64,000 nucleotides of DNA from Ligula intestinalis (taxonomy: Eukaryota > Platyhelminthes > Cestoda > Diphyllobothriidea > Diphyllobothriidae). The translations under genes were made by a program, and so were the position numbers. Of this stretch, positions 34,610 through 45,406 are shown piece after piece (the first letter of the stretch is position 1; each line of letters starts with the position of its first letter). The stretch is from NCBI GenBank assembly GCA_036362985.1, contig JAYGXS010000004.1, forward strand, positions 23,137,507 through 23,201,506. Direction: 5' to 3'. The notes under the pieces were generated by a model. The model searched no databases. It had not been told where the DNA came from and saw only the letters and a list, made by a program, of their open reading frames with translations.

Positions 34610-35000
34610 CTTCGTTGTGTTGCACCAGTGGGAGGTCAAGTTCGTATTTGAATGCTTCGAAAAATTGGGACAAAACAATCGTCTCGGGTAATTGATTCCA
34701 CGGTTTCACGGTCGGATTAGGAAAAAAACCTACTCACATATACCTTCTTAAGGTACACGCACTTTAAAGGGATGTTCTCGGAGACTAGCTGTGGTGGCAT
34801 GTTAAGAAAAGTCATAAAAAAGGATGGTGCAGTCCAGGCCACTCATGATAGACTGAGTTTGTCCGAATAACTGCCTACAACTCAAGGGAGAAAGATAAAG
34901 ATTATTTAGGAGGATCTCATATGTCATGCTCCTTGGCCTCTTTCTTGTTTTTCGGCCGGCGCTTGAACCGATTAAAGTAGGTTGTAATCCTAATGCGCCC
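34610..35000 (-). pseudogene. 3' end of a decayed non-LTR retrotransposon
   Basis: Minus-strand translation gives LYLSPLSCRQLFGQTQSI and MSGLDCTILFYDFS (34,802-34,930), then in another frame FFPNPTVKPWNQLPETIVLS and FFEAFKYELD (near 34,640-34,720). This is the conserved end of CR1-like ORF2 (L.L.PL.YRR.RGDLI...FF and FF..R.V..WN.LP..VV...S...FK..LD). The same two blocks occur intact near 40,500-40,780. Frameshifted and 5'-truncated. Confidence 0.65.
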
Positions 35001-35009
35001 ACGGTCTCC

Positions 35010-36650
35010 AGGCATGGATTGCGTAGTTAAGATGTGACCCGCTTAATGGCATACAGCATTGAAATTGCAGCTTGAGCTGTTTTACAACATTTTGTAGAAG
35101 GCTTTATGTTGCCCGCCATTAAACTGACTAAATCTTGGTGCATATCTACTTCTCGGACTGCCATTCCGTTCAGATAGTAGGGCTGAATATCAGGGACCGG
35201 TAACATCGATTGACCCTTACTTGCTACTCAAAATACTGCAGCCTGAACACATTCCAGATCCATAGCTCAATTACATAACGGAAATATAAATTTCTGCCTT
35301 GCAATGCAAACCACCCCTGCTCGAATATTAGCATCCTTTTAGATTAAAAGTGCGTCAGTTGACAAAATCATTCAGCAGTTAGTTCATTTTAGTTCTATGT
35401 TCTTCTAGTTCTCATTTGAAGTTTTAAATTATCTCCTGATGAGGAATAATGTTTTTTATATTTAACTAATCGACTTTTCCAACGATGCAACCTTCCCCAC
35501 TTTTTAAAATAAATGAATAGTTATGGAATGCTAACGTCTGTGTTTTTTATGGCCATGGAGGTAAAAAGCATTCAGTTCCTATGGCTCATTCACGCAGAAA
35601 AAATATACTGACGCCTAACAAGGCAGAAAAGGCCTTCCTAGTGTCCCCTGTCTTTGCTGGTAATGTCCTTCTGCATATACTGAACTGTTTTTGAAACGAC
35701 CATCTGCAAAGGTTGCTCCAGACTGGTCTGTCCTATGACAGATTTTCTATGCATAAAAATAAAATTTGAGTTCTGGCATGGTAATTAGATACAATGTTTT
35801 AACGCGAGGCATAGCCCAATTGTTTGAGCGATCTTAGAGATAAAGAGAGAGGGAGCTAATTTCCGCTTGACATATTTCTGAAGAGGATTCATGCCTATTG
35901 AATTCTGCAAGCACCAGGCAACTTTCGATTTCTTAAGAAACATGCGGACCCTTTTTGGCAATGTTGGCAATGCCCACCGAAGAGGCTAAATAAAGCAGTC
36001 TTTTTCAACTATCCGAGCGACGCAACCATCTATAAGGAGATGAGATATAATCACGCGTCAGTTTCACCAGACAAATGAACGATTGCTGAACAAGTGCCCG
36101 TGGCACCAGTTCAATTTGTGATAAATGCAACGAGAAATAGTCATAAAAGCGATGACATTCGATAATTTAATTTGAAAAGGAAAAAGAAAATCGAGGTCTA
36201 CTAAGCATGCGAACTCAGCTGAATGTGTGTAGCTGTCACGACGAGCTTATCTGAGCGCCACTTATAAAATGCGAATATTTTAGCCACGAAAGCTTTGGAC
36301 CACGGCAGAATTTGAAGCGAAGCATTCAGCTCTGCTTAAAGTCTGTGAACAAGTCTTGTAATTATCCTCTTGGTACACTTTTCAATAAATCATAGTTAGC
36401 CCGACGTCAAATTCGATGTTTTTTTCACGAATGTGCTGTATTTAATTTGTTTGAATATGCCTGACACGATTTGAGTGGGATTCTTTAAGCATGGATGCAT
36501 ATTCGATAGGATACGTATGAAGCCAGAGGGAATTGAAGGGGTGGACGCCCCAGCCGACTCACAGAATTCCAAACTAGACATCTGACATTTTGACCATGGT
36601 GTGTGACACTATCATTTGTTTGCTTGAGGGCGTGGCGGGCGCAGAACAGT
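35010..36650. other. No gene recognised
   Basis: AT-rich; no repeat partner or coding motif noticed. Confidence 0.4.
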
Positions 36651-37024
36651 GATTTGTGTGTGAATTAGTTTGCAATGAGACTGACTTGTGCGGCCGTTTA
36701 CGACACTTCCTGTCACTCACCTGCCGGATTCCGGTCGGAAAACAGAGAAAGAACAGAAAGGACTAAAAAAACCAAGCAGTCTGTCTACATGCCACACGCA
36801 AGGCGTGGCCTCTATGGCGTGTACCAGCCTTTCGATAAGTGCCGCACAGGTCTCATCTCAGTGAGAGTCCCATTTAGGCCATATCGAGCAAGCGATGATG
36901 TAGCTGATCCATATAATTAATTTGTTCCCAACTACTCACACGATAACCGAGCTAGGGCCTCAGACAAACAGGCCTTCATTCACCTCATCAACCGAGAAAA
37001 CTGCGGTCCGATGCACACAAAGCG

Positions 37025-37700
37025 ATGAAAGCGAAGGAAGCCGCCGAAAAACAAACGAGGGAGCCCATACTTACAGTGCACGCCCTCACAGTTGATCAAT
37101 CAGCCACCGCTGAGACGAGTTTAAACAATCTCGCCGTAGATAACAAAAACACGATTGGTTCGCCCCGTAAAGTGCAGGCTGCCGCGGAGACAGATACCAG
37201 GGAGCCTNNNNNNNNNNAGGGCTGCACATCAACCATAGAGTCCGGTCGCACACAAGATGGTCACAATAGCAGCACAAGAGCTGTTAACGAGCAAGCAAGC
37301 GACAGTGTCGTAGGCACGACAAATGGCACTAAGAGAGAAGCCAGCATCATCATACAGGAATTAATGGAATCAACCGCAGCCACTCCCATGGACCGGCATT
37401 CCGCAGATATCCAGCTCTTCCATGCCCTTATGAACAAAATGCTGGGACCCAATGTACCATTAGAGTGCGAAAAGGCCTACCGCCTTGGCAAACGGCCTGA
37501 GAGCCCAACTGGAAAGGCACGTCCCAGACCTCTAAAAGTGGTCATGACAAGAAGCCAAGACGCCAAGCTCATTCTATCTAGGCGTTTTTAAATAAAAGAC
37601 TCTGACCCGGGAGTTTTTTTTTCAACAGGAGTTCTCAGCTGCAGAACGGAACAAACGTTGTCAACTTGTTTCCGAAAAGAGGGAGCGGGCCAGCAAGGGC
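37025..37700 (+). pseudogene. ORF1-like protein of the non-LTR element, frameshifted
   Basis: The frame 37,025-37,591 encodes a Thr/Ala-rich N-terminal part, then KAYRLGKRPESP and RPRPLKVVMTRSQDAKLILS. This resembles the RLG+K...RPRP+KV block of CR1-type ORF1 proteins. It hits a stop at 37,589. Another frame continues with PGVFFQQEFSAAERNKRCQL, the D/E..EER..N..L..EL continuation expected of the family, showing a frameshift near a run of T at 37,613-37,622. A 10-base gap of unknown sequence (37,208-37,217) lies inside, so the apparent frame across it is not reliable. Confidence 0.7.
37208..37217. other. Assembly gap, ten N
   Basis: Exactly ten N, a conventional placeholder for a gap of unknown length. 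Confidence 0.98.
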
Positions 37701-37707
37701 TAACAAA

Positions 37708-37950
37708 ACTTGGTTATTTAAAACAGCCAAGTGCTTCAACGTCCATTGTTCTCACCTTGGATAGGTCCGTTCCGGATAACCACACAGTCGGCTCAGTAGA
37801 GGGAGGATTGAGTCCAATCTAAAAACATACAGAGGCAGAACGAAGGGGAAAAACATTTGGTTATTTACAACAACCAAGTGGTCCAGCGTCCACTGTTCTC
37901 CCCCAGGAAAGGTCCTCCCCGGATGACCGCACAGTCGATCCGGAAAGGGG
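37708..37950 (+). repeat. Direct tandem duplication between ORF1 and ORF2
   Basis: TTGGTTATTTAAAACAGCCAAG at 37,710 and TTGGTTATTTACAACAACCAAG at 37,858 start two copies of a roughly 95-bp unit with a 147-bp period. Both continue through GCGTCCAYTGTTCTC and CCGGATRACC.CACAGTCG. The duplication lies just before ORF2 and may be a regulatory or linker repeat of the element. Confidence 0.75.
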
Positions 37951-38002
37951 CGGGGAGAGCCTGACTGTAACAAATTCTCGAGCAAACAGAAAGTTAACTT
38001 TC

Positions 38003-40803
38003 ATGTACACAAATGCACAGAGTATGCTTTCAAAGCTTGACGAGCTGAAGATTCATGCCTTTGAGTTATCACCAGATATAATTTCAATAACGGAAACTTG
38101 GCTGTCTGAACAGGTAGCCGACGGCGAGGTATCCATGCCTGGCTATCGACTGTTCAGAAAAGACAGAGAAGGTCGTCAAGGCGGTGGCGTAGCAACATAC
38201 GTGAAAAATGTACTCACAGTTTTAGACAAAACGGATAAACTGGCGTGTACTTCCGAGGCCATCTGGCTGTCCATTAAACTACCCGGTGCACCCAACCTCG
38301 ATTTTTTAATGATACGGCGACCACCGAGAAGAGAGCCAGAAGTGGATGCCTCCTTGCTAGAGGAGCTGGAAAAGATTGCTGCACGATCGGACATCCTGAT
38401 TGTGGGGGACTTTAACGCGCCTCACATCGACTGGGGTGTGGCCTGCGCACATAGCTCCGATCTAACCTTCGACAGCTGCCTTCTGAGCATGACTCTGAAG
38501 TTATTTCTCACGCAACACGTCACATTTCCGACAACGATGCGCGATGGCCAACAGTCTGGACCTCGTTCTCACGTAATCGCAGGACAGCATCGACGAAGTG
38601 TCAGGTCTCCCACCACTAGGTAAAAGCAACCATGTTGTACTGCTATGGGAGTACTCGTTATTCTCAATACCGGAGAGACCCTCAACAGCCAGACGAAATA
38701 TTTGGCGAGGCGATTTCGATCGAATGAAGACCGAACTCACGCGCGCCGATTGGGAAACTCTATTTTCTGGAAACATAACTGCGGACTGGGAAGCGTTCCG
38801 GACCACACTGCGCAGACTCATCGACAACCACTGACCGATTTCGCGGAAAAAGGCGAACACTAGACCGCAATGGCTTACGCAGGCCTTAAAAATAGAAGTG
38901 AACAAAAAACGGAAGCTGTGGAAAAAAATGCTAGCAGACAGGACTCCTGCATCTGTCAGTGCCTACAAAACTCAGAGAAACCGGGTCAAGGGTCTTATTC
39001 TCAAAACAAGACGGGCTTTCGAAGCAGACTTGCTAAACCGGGCCACAGTGAACCCCAAACTCTTTTACAGTTATCTCAGGCAGAGTAACAAAAACAAGGA
39101 TCCGATACCCCTGCTAAGGACCGCTGAGGGAAGAGACTTGATAGATGATGAAGCGAAGGCTGATCATCTGTCGAAATTTTTCCAATCAGTCTTCACAAAG
39201 GAAACAGCATACGATCACCCCACACACCCCACCCACGACACCGAAGCGGATACAGTAGTTGAGACTGTCCAATTCCCCGAGGCTGCTGTTCTTAAGGAAC
39301 TCTTAAGCTTAATAGAATCTAAGTCACCAGGTCCCGACAACGTATCAGCCAAGATTTTGAAGGAGCTCGCCAATGAGTTGGCCAAACCACTCTCTATGCT
39401 CTTCCAAACCTCCTTCGAAACAGGATGCCTACCATTAGATTGGAAATCCGCGAGGATTACACCGCTATACAAGGGGGAAGCCGGGTCTCAGCGAATAACT
39501 ACCGACCAGTCAGCCTTACTGCAATCTGTTGCAAAATCATGGAAAAAATTATCAAGCAACAACTTATGCAGTTCCTGGAACAAAACCATCTGCTATCGGA
39601 TGCTCAGCATGGTTTTCGTAGAGGTAGGTCCTGCGTTACAAACTTGCTCTACTGTTAAGAACGGTGGACTGAGGCAGTCGATAGTGGAAACTCAGTGCAT
39701 GCTGTCTATATTGACTTCAAAAAGGCTTTCGATAGCGTGCCGCACCACCGCCTCCTTTATAAAGTCAGCCGCATAGGAGTAAGGGGTAGGCTCCTTACGT
39801 GGATAAAAAGCTTCCTAATCGGTCGCTCGCAAACTGTCCACATCAGCGACAAACAGTCAGCCAAGGTTGAGGTTGAGAGTGGTGTTCCCCAAGGCTCTGT
39901 TCTCAACCCTATTTTGTTTGTTATCTACATCAACGACTGTGTCCGCGAACTGGATTGCGGTATCGCCATGTTTGCCGATGATATAAAACTTTGGAGCGAA
40001 ATTCGAACTGTGGCTGACGAAGTGCACTTACAGGAAAATTTAAATAGACTTCAAAAATGGTCGGGGGACTGGCTCTTACCGTTCAATGAGAGCAAGTGCA
40101 CCACCATTCGAGTTGGCAAATCCGGTTCTTCAAACGGCACGGCTTACCGACTGAATGACATACCATTGAAGGAAGTGAACGCCCAGAAAGACTTGGGAGT
40201 CTGGATCACACCCTCACTTAAACCATCCCTGCATTGCACAAAGGTAGCCAAGTCCGCGATGTCGATCCTATACCTCGTCAAACGAGCTTTTTCTACCTTC
40301 AATGAAGAGTGCTTCACAAAAGTCTTCGGAACCTTCGTACGACCGCACCTAGAATCCGCTATCCAAGCTTGGAGACCCTGGGCCAGGAAAGACATCAACA
40401 TCCTGGAAAAGGTACAACGGCGCACAACCAAACTTGTTATGGGGCAGGGCTCACAGCCTTATGAAACACGGCTGTCGAATCTCAACCTCTTCCCTTTGCG
40501 CTACAGGCAGTTTCGGGGGGACCTGATACTATCATTCCGCGTATTATGTCTTCAAGACTGCTGTCTTATATCAGGGGATTTTTTCGAATTAGCAACGACC
40601 ACGAATCTGAGGGGTCACCCCTCAAATTAAAGGTGACAGGGGCCAGGCTGGACGCTCGGAAACACTTCTTTTCAAAAAGGGTGGTCGGAGCGTGGAATGC
40701 GCTCCCTCAGGACGTTGTTATGTCGGAATCGCTAGAGGGTTTTAAGCAAAAACTGGATCGATATAGCAGTGCACGATGGATCGGAACTGACAATTTGCAA
40801 TAA
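38003..40803 (+). pseudogene. ORF2: endonuclease plus reverse transcriptase
   Basis: The endonuclease part (38,003-38,600) has TNAQS, the catalytic-type TETWLSEQ and VGDFNAPHIDW. After a frameshift near 38,555 it continues SLDLVLT, GLPPLGKSNHVVL. A linker region follows with an in-frame TGA at 38,832. The RT domain contains SPGPDNVSAKILKEL, WKSARITPLYKG, a frameshift near 39,470, NNYRPVSLTAICCKIMEKII and HGFRRGRSC. A TAA follows at 39,656, then motif A YIDFKKAFDSVPHHRL, motif B GVPQGSVLNPILF and motif C FADD (39,971-39,982). The C-terminal RQFRGDLIL block is followed by a frameshift near 40,555 and HFFSKRVVGAWNALPQDVV. The catalytic residues themselves are conserved. Confidence 0.9.
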
Positions 40804-41361
40804 CAATAATGCTACTTCCAATTTTCAGTAGTATTAATTTTTATATCCATTCACGTTTGCTATTTATAACGCCCTCCCACGCATAGCCTCATGCGAAGGT
40901 CTCCGCGGTCTACCCTACTTGGCTATCTGCGTACCGTGATGACCCGCTGGCGATCTTATCAGCCAGACCTGCTGGTCTAAACAGTCACCCTTGGTTCGAC
41001 CCAAAGCGGACTCTCGACGATCTGGACGGATGCCTCTGTTTTTCCAGTTCCGTGGCGGACTCTGCAATCAGCAAGGAAGAATCAGGACGTGGCTTCCACA
41101 CGGTGATGATCCTGGGAACCTTTGCAATGCCCCCCCAGTGGGAACCCCCTTTTTTCTCCTAAATCCAACGCATTACCCCCACAAGGGCGACAGTTTTTCT
41201 CCTAAAAATCCCTGAGGAGTTTTTTCACTGTCTGCTCCTATTTTCATCCTATGACTCAGGACAACTGGCCTCGCCAACAGTCTAAGTAACAAATTTTTTG
41301 CTACCACTGCACACATGTACAAATAGGGCACTCAAAGGAATTTTTCCTACATACCCTCAAT

Positions 41362-41390
41362 ATACTGATACTGATACTGATACGGATACA
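41362..41390 (+). repeat. (ACTGAT)n-like short tandem repeat, likely element 3' end
   Basis: Four to five units of ACTGAT/ACGGAT. Its position after the non-coding tail suggests a CR1-type 3' terminal repeat. Confidence 0.6.
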
Positions 41391-41399
41391 CAGTCACCT

Positions 41400-41985
41400 T
41401 CCGCGTCTGGCGAGCTGCTGTGCGGGCATGCTGACGCACGCGAGAACTTCCTCGAAATAACGCCTCATAGTCACCGTAAGCCGTGCCATGCATGAGTTAT
41501 ACGACTTCTCAAGTTTCGAACGCTCATATGGTCAAGAACTCACACAAGCCCACTCTCAGCTAGTTTCGTGATTTTTGGATACATAAGCGCTAGTTAGTGT
41601 GCACCATTTGCTCAAACAGACTTCTGGCAATTCTGCCCAGCATAAAGACCCCCATACTGGTGTTCTCACCGTCAACTGCCCAATAGACCTCATTTGGATT
41701 GGTACGCTGAGTGTAACATCTGGCAGAAGGGCTGTTACAGATATGTTAGGACCACCTTAAAGAACGCTGCGGCATCATCGCTATCTGTGGGGATTGACTA
41801 ATATTTGACCGTGCTACATTTTGAAACGATATTGGTTTAGCGGTAGTGGAGCTAATGGTGTGCACAAAAAGTGGAAATGCGGACGGTGGACCAACAGTTC
41901 ATGAAGTCCGCAACTATGATGGAACGCTTAACTTTTAACCTGGGTGGATGGATGCTCACCAATCGGCTACGAAAATCACTCGTCC
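41400..41985. other. No gene recognised
   Basis: Nothing supported between the retrotransposon end and the SINE cluster. Confidence 0.4.
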
Positions 41986-41989
41986 TCTA

Positions 41990-42260
41990 CTGTCTTGAAG
42001 CTCACTCTTGAGCCTCGACAGCAACCACACAGCGGCTATTAGCATAGGCAGAAGAACATGGCCAAGAAGCAACAGGCCACGGGTTCGAGCCTGGGGTGAT
42101 GCAGCATCTGGGGTCAATCATATCTGGCGGATAGTGGCTAATTAATCAGAAATGACCACTCTAGCCCCATTGTCTTTGCCGGTAATGGCGTTTTGCCTAT
42201 AAAAATAGCCACTGCGCTGCTGCTGGCGGGCTTAAAAGTGCGCCCTGTAACCGATCGGTG
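41990..42260. repeat. Inverted pair of SINE family A bodies
   Basis: Antisense body (41,998-42,062: GCTCACTCTTGAGCC, CACAGCGGCTATTAGCATAGGC) faces a sense unit (42,075-42,250). The sense unit has the B box GGGTTCGAGCC, GGTGATGCAGC, TCAATCATATCTGGC, CCCCATTGTCTTTGCCGG and CCTATAAAAATAGCCACTG. The two body pieces pair over about 60 bp. Confidence 0.65.
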
Positions 42261-42309
42261 AGCACCCAACGTTAATGCTTTCGATCTAAACCAATAGGAC
42301 AAAAAACCC

Positions 42310-42745
42310 GCGTATCGGTAGTCAGGTCGGTTGACTTCTGATGAGCAGGTCATGGGATAGAGCCTCGGTCGGTACGATTGAATTTGCCAAACACATGGCG
42401 CGGATTCACGTGCACGCGCATGACGCGTACATGGGCGCTAATGCCAACCAATGAAATTAAAGGCTCTACATTGTCGAACGATTGTAGTGGCTCGTCAGTT
42501 CTACAATTGCTATAAGGAGTGTAACACGCGGGTTGAGTCTGTTTGGTTGCTAAAAGTTAAGAAACCAGAAATGGCCATTCAAGAATCCCTTGTCTTTTTC
42601 GGTAAAATTTTCTGCCTAGTTGACAGTTGCCCCACTTTTCTGAACTTCTCGAGAACGTTTGAATGCAATAATAGACTTGGAAGGCATAAATTAGGATCCC
42701 CGGCTCTGGACATGTGCTCGAATTAACGACCAGTGTAATCAAGTA
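42310..42745. mobile_element. SINE family A fragments
   Basis: 42,320-42,375 is a sense head (GTTGACTTCTGATGAGCAGGTC...GAGCCTCGGTCGG). 42,565-42,620 is a sense body piece (AAATGGCCATTCAAGAATCC, CTTGTCTTTTTCGG). 42,695-42,730 is an antisense B box. An overlapping 91-codon open frame is therefore not a gene. Confidence 0.5.
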
Positions 42746-43275
42746 CTAGCCCAGAGCAAAACTGCTAAACATCCCTGGCTCTTTACAAAGTTTTCGTTTG
42801 CGTGTCGAGCGTGAAGACAAAAGAGTTAAAGAGGAAGAGGAGGCGAAGGAAAGGGGAGACGTGTACAGTGTGGAGGGTCATTTGTGCGTGTTGCCAAATG
42901 GTGTCAAGGTCTTACGGCAGAAAATAAAGAGTGACTTCACCAAGATATCCTTCCACGCATCAGTCGCAGTCGTAATACATGACAATCCAGGGAACATATG
43001 CAGTGTGAGCCGGAGGGGAGGCCAGATGGAGCTTTAGCTTTTCTTGCAGTGTGTGAGCAGTAGATGAATCTATTTGCGGATGAAATTGTACTCCAGTTAA
43101 CTGATTAGCCCCATTTGAAGGCCCAAGTTCGGGATGGGATGGGATGGGGGGAGCAGTAAACTGAGCCTAACATATCTAAGCTCAGCAGGCGGTGGAAATG
43201 TATCAGCAGTAGAAAAGGCGCTCACGGGAGAGGCGAAGAAAGCACGCTGGGGACAGAAAATACTGAGACCTGTGT

Positions 43276-43674
43276 TTACATGGAGACGTCGAAATGCACC
43301 CCGGCCTTTTCGGCATCTCTAGGGAAGGCGGACTGTCCGTTTGGCAAGATGCTGGCGCGTGATATTCTTTGCGGTGGAAGCCTTGCAGAATGACAGCCGG
43401 AGGCAGGCCTCCAGGAGACGTTATTAACATCTGATTCCGCAGGTTTGTCGAAGGATCCACTGGCTTTCCGCATTAGGCCTGTACTTGGTTTGCTGCACGG
43501 CATGCTTGTATGGTTCATTATGGGATATTGAGTTTCCTGGACCTGACTTGTCTGGGCTCCGAAGTCAGTTGGCGGTGGGATGGTAGTGATGTCGCTGGAC
43601 ATAGTTAAGTCATTAATCTCCGTTTCCTGTAGGTTCTGAGGGTTCCGAGAGCAAGGCGGTTGCTTCTCATGCGT
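43276..43674 (-). CDS. Probable 3'-terminal coding exon of the receptor gene
   Basis: An open frame starts after an acceptor-like TTGCTTGCATGTTTAG, in phase 0, and ends at a TAA (43,278-43,276). It encodes about 132 residues: QPPCSRNPQNLQETEINDLT, MSSDITTIPPPTDFGAQTSQ, later RKASGSFDKPAES and ending FDVSM. The polar Ser/Pro/Gln/Thr-rich composition resembles the tail encoded by 44,411-45,167, which supports one gene. The preceding exon ends in phase 1, so an intervening small exon (phase 1 to 0) is missing from this reconstruction, or this exon belongs to another transcript. Confidence 0.5.
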   Translation of the reverse strand, partial: THEKQPPCSRNPQNLQETEINDLTMSSDITTIPPPTDFGAQTSQVQETQYPIMNHTSMPCSKPSTGLMRKASGSFDKPAESDVNNVSWRPASGCHSARLPPQRISRASILPNGQSAFPRDAEKAGVHFDVSM

Positions 43675-44410
43675 CTAAACATGCAAGCAACTTTTTAAAA
43701 TGGGGAGATGGTTTTTATTCAAGTACACAATAAAAAAAGGCGCAATAAGGTGCTAAATGACTGCAAGAAATAACACTTTTTATGCAGGCTTTCCATTACA
43801 ACAGATTCAAATTTTATAAGGGCATCGAAAATAAAGATGAAAAATACACACTACTCAAGTAGTAGGCGGTAGTAAGTGAGCTTAGTCAAAGCTGGCAACC
43901 TGCGGTGACTGAATTTTAACGGTGCCAAAAGGCGCGCTATGAATAAACCTCGTAAGTTAGATGACTTATCCACTGTACAACTACTAATATAATTCTTGGT
44001 CGTAACCTTTCCAAAAAGAATTGTGTTGGTAATGCGACGGAAGTCCTGTTGAGTAGTTAGAGATATGTTTACATACCTCACTTGAAAATGTTACCATTTG
44101 TCTTGGCTTTCTGTCCATTTTATCACCTTGTAGTGGTGGGCGGCCTTCTTGTTCATGTGTGGCACAGGAATTTCTTCGACCGAAACCTTGATAAAAAATT
44201 CTGCATAAGTATGAAAAATGCGGACTCAGATGACACAGTACACAAATACTCGGCCGACAAAATAATGGATCTCTTAGAATGCTTAGGAATGAAATGATCC
44301 CAAACTACTAAAATCCCCCCACTTTTGGACACTTCTGAAAATAATGAGTCCAGAGACTCAGTTCCTCAATGGGAAAAGTATAACTACCGTAATTCGAGTA
44401 ATTCACTTAC

Positions 44411-45167
44411 CAGTCTGAGGTCCGAGTGTGGATTGCGCCGGGTTGACCTCACTTCTTTGAGCGTAGAAACTGCTAACTAGACGGGGTGATGACTGGTGAC
44501 AAGCCTGTTGGTTTTGGAGACGAGAAGAGATGGGCCCAGGGGCCACGAAGGAACGCGCGCAGGTGGCTCCATTAGGCTGTGTCATAGGGAAGCACTCGAC
44601 CTGGTTGACATAAGAGGCTACTCTTTGCATTTGATCTGGGCAAAAGAGGCCGCCTCTATCAGAACTAATTGACTTGTCCGTCATCGATTGAGGTGAGACA
44701 GTGCCCTGATTGGAACCACACATTGGTAGGCCTCGGTGGGTGGCGGCGTTCTGCGGCATCGTCTGATTGGTCATGCCAAGGTTATCGCTGTTCAAGTAAA
44801 GCGCCAGTGGGTTCATGTCATCAGAGCCTTCTTGGGGGTATCGCATAGGGGTCATCCCGGGGGTTGGAGCGGCTACTAGGTATATCGATTGTGGCTGCTG
44901 ATCTGCATATCCGTAGTTTGGATGCATAGGTGTGAGACCCATACCCGAGGGATCTGGTTGAATACCATGTGACCTTGAACTGTGTAGTGGGGAGGAGTTC
45001 TGCGAGAGTGAATTAAAGCGTTGCATAGTCTGCATTGGGTTTTCTGGCAAAGTGCCACCGGAAGTGAGACCCGTTGAGGTCGTGAGCAGATTCAAAGGCG
45101 ATTGACGATAGGAGAAAGGACCGGAAGTAAGATACTCGGGAGGCAGGTTGGGGGAACATTGTCCAAA
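44411..45167 (-). CDS. Receptor cytoplasmic tail exon (large)
   Basis: Acceptor TATGCCTACAG before 45,167 (phase 0) and donor ACTG|GTAAGT at 44,411 (phase 1). 757 nt encode 252 residues beginning FGQCSPNLPPEYLTSGPFSY, continuing with low-complexity Ser, Gln, Pro, Met and Asn-rich sequence containing several Tyr (PNYGYADQQPQSIYLV, NPLALYLN). No folded domain is apparent, as expected for an intrinsically disordered signalling tail with possible phospho-Tyr or SH2/SH3 ligand sites. If the donor is not used, translation would stop one codon after it (GK then stop), giving a shorter isoform. Confidence 0.75.
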
Positions 45168-45263
45168 CTGTAGGCATAAACAAATGCGGTTATTATTGTC
45201 AACTTACTAATGCAAATAGGTGTTTTTAGGATAGTTTAGACTTTGGAAAATAATCAGACGTAC

Positions 45264-45406
45264 GTGCTCGAATTGGTACTGACTCAAACTGTCCTTTTGG
45301 CTACCCGAATCCATGTAGGCTGTGAGAACATGTTGGCCGTTCGCGAAACGTTCTGGATAACAGTCCGCAGTGGGGTAGGTATCAATGACACCACACTTAA
45401 CTAGGC
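45264..45406 (-). CDS. Receptor juxtamembrane cytoplasmic exon
   Basis: Acceptor CCTTTCTTCTAG before 45,406 (phase 1) and donor CAC|GTACGT at 45,264 (phase 0). 143 nt encode LVKCGVIDTYPTADCYPERF, ANGQHVLTAYMDSGSQKDSL and SQYQFEH. Phases join exactly to the transmembrane exon upstream and the large tail exon downstream. A second AG six bases into the exon allows a two-residue-shorter splice form. Three or more Tyr in Pro/Asp/Glu contexts are candidate phosphorylation sites. Confidence 0.75.

Larger units (their letters stand above)
37020..41390 (+). mobile_element. Near full-length CR1/jockey-like non-LTR retrotransposon, inactive
   Basis: Carries an ORF1-like reading frame, then an ORF2 with apurinic endonuclease and reverse transcriptase domains, then about 580 bp of non-coding 3' sequence ending near an (ACTGAT)n-like run at 41,362-41,390. 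CR1-clade elements typically end in short tandem repeats, so that run may be the true 3' end. The 5' boundary is uncertain and could extend to about 36,660, where a further open frame is present. No target-site duplication was identified. At least three frameshifts and two nonsense codons in ORF2 show the copy is dead. Confidence 0.85.

Noticed and set aside
44015..44060. Small minus-strand exon to bridge 44,411 and 43,674
   Set aside because: A good acceptor (TACTCAACAG) and donor (AAAG|GTTACG) exist, but it is phase 1 to 1 and would not restore the phase 0 needed by the last exon.
44082..44297. 71-codon plus-strand frame with a hydrophobic N-terminus, antisense to the receptor gene
   Set aside because: Short, single frame, within a predicted intron and with no homology I recognise.
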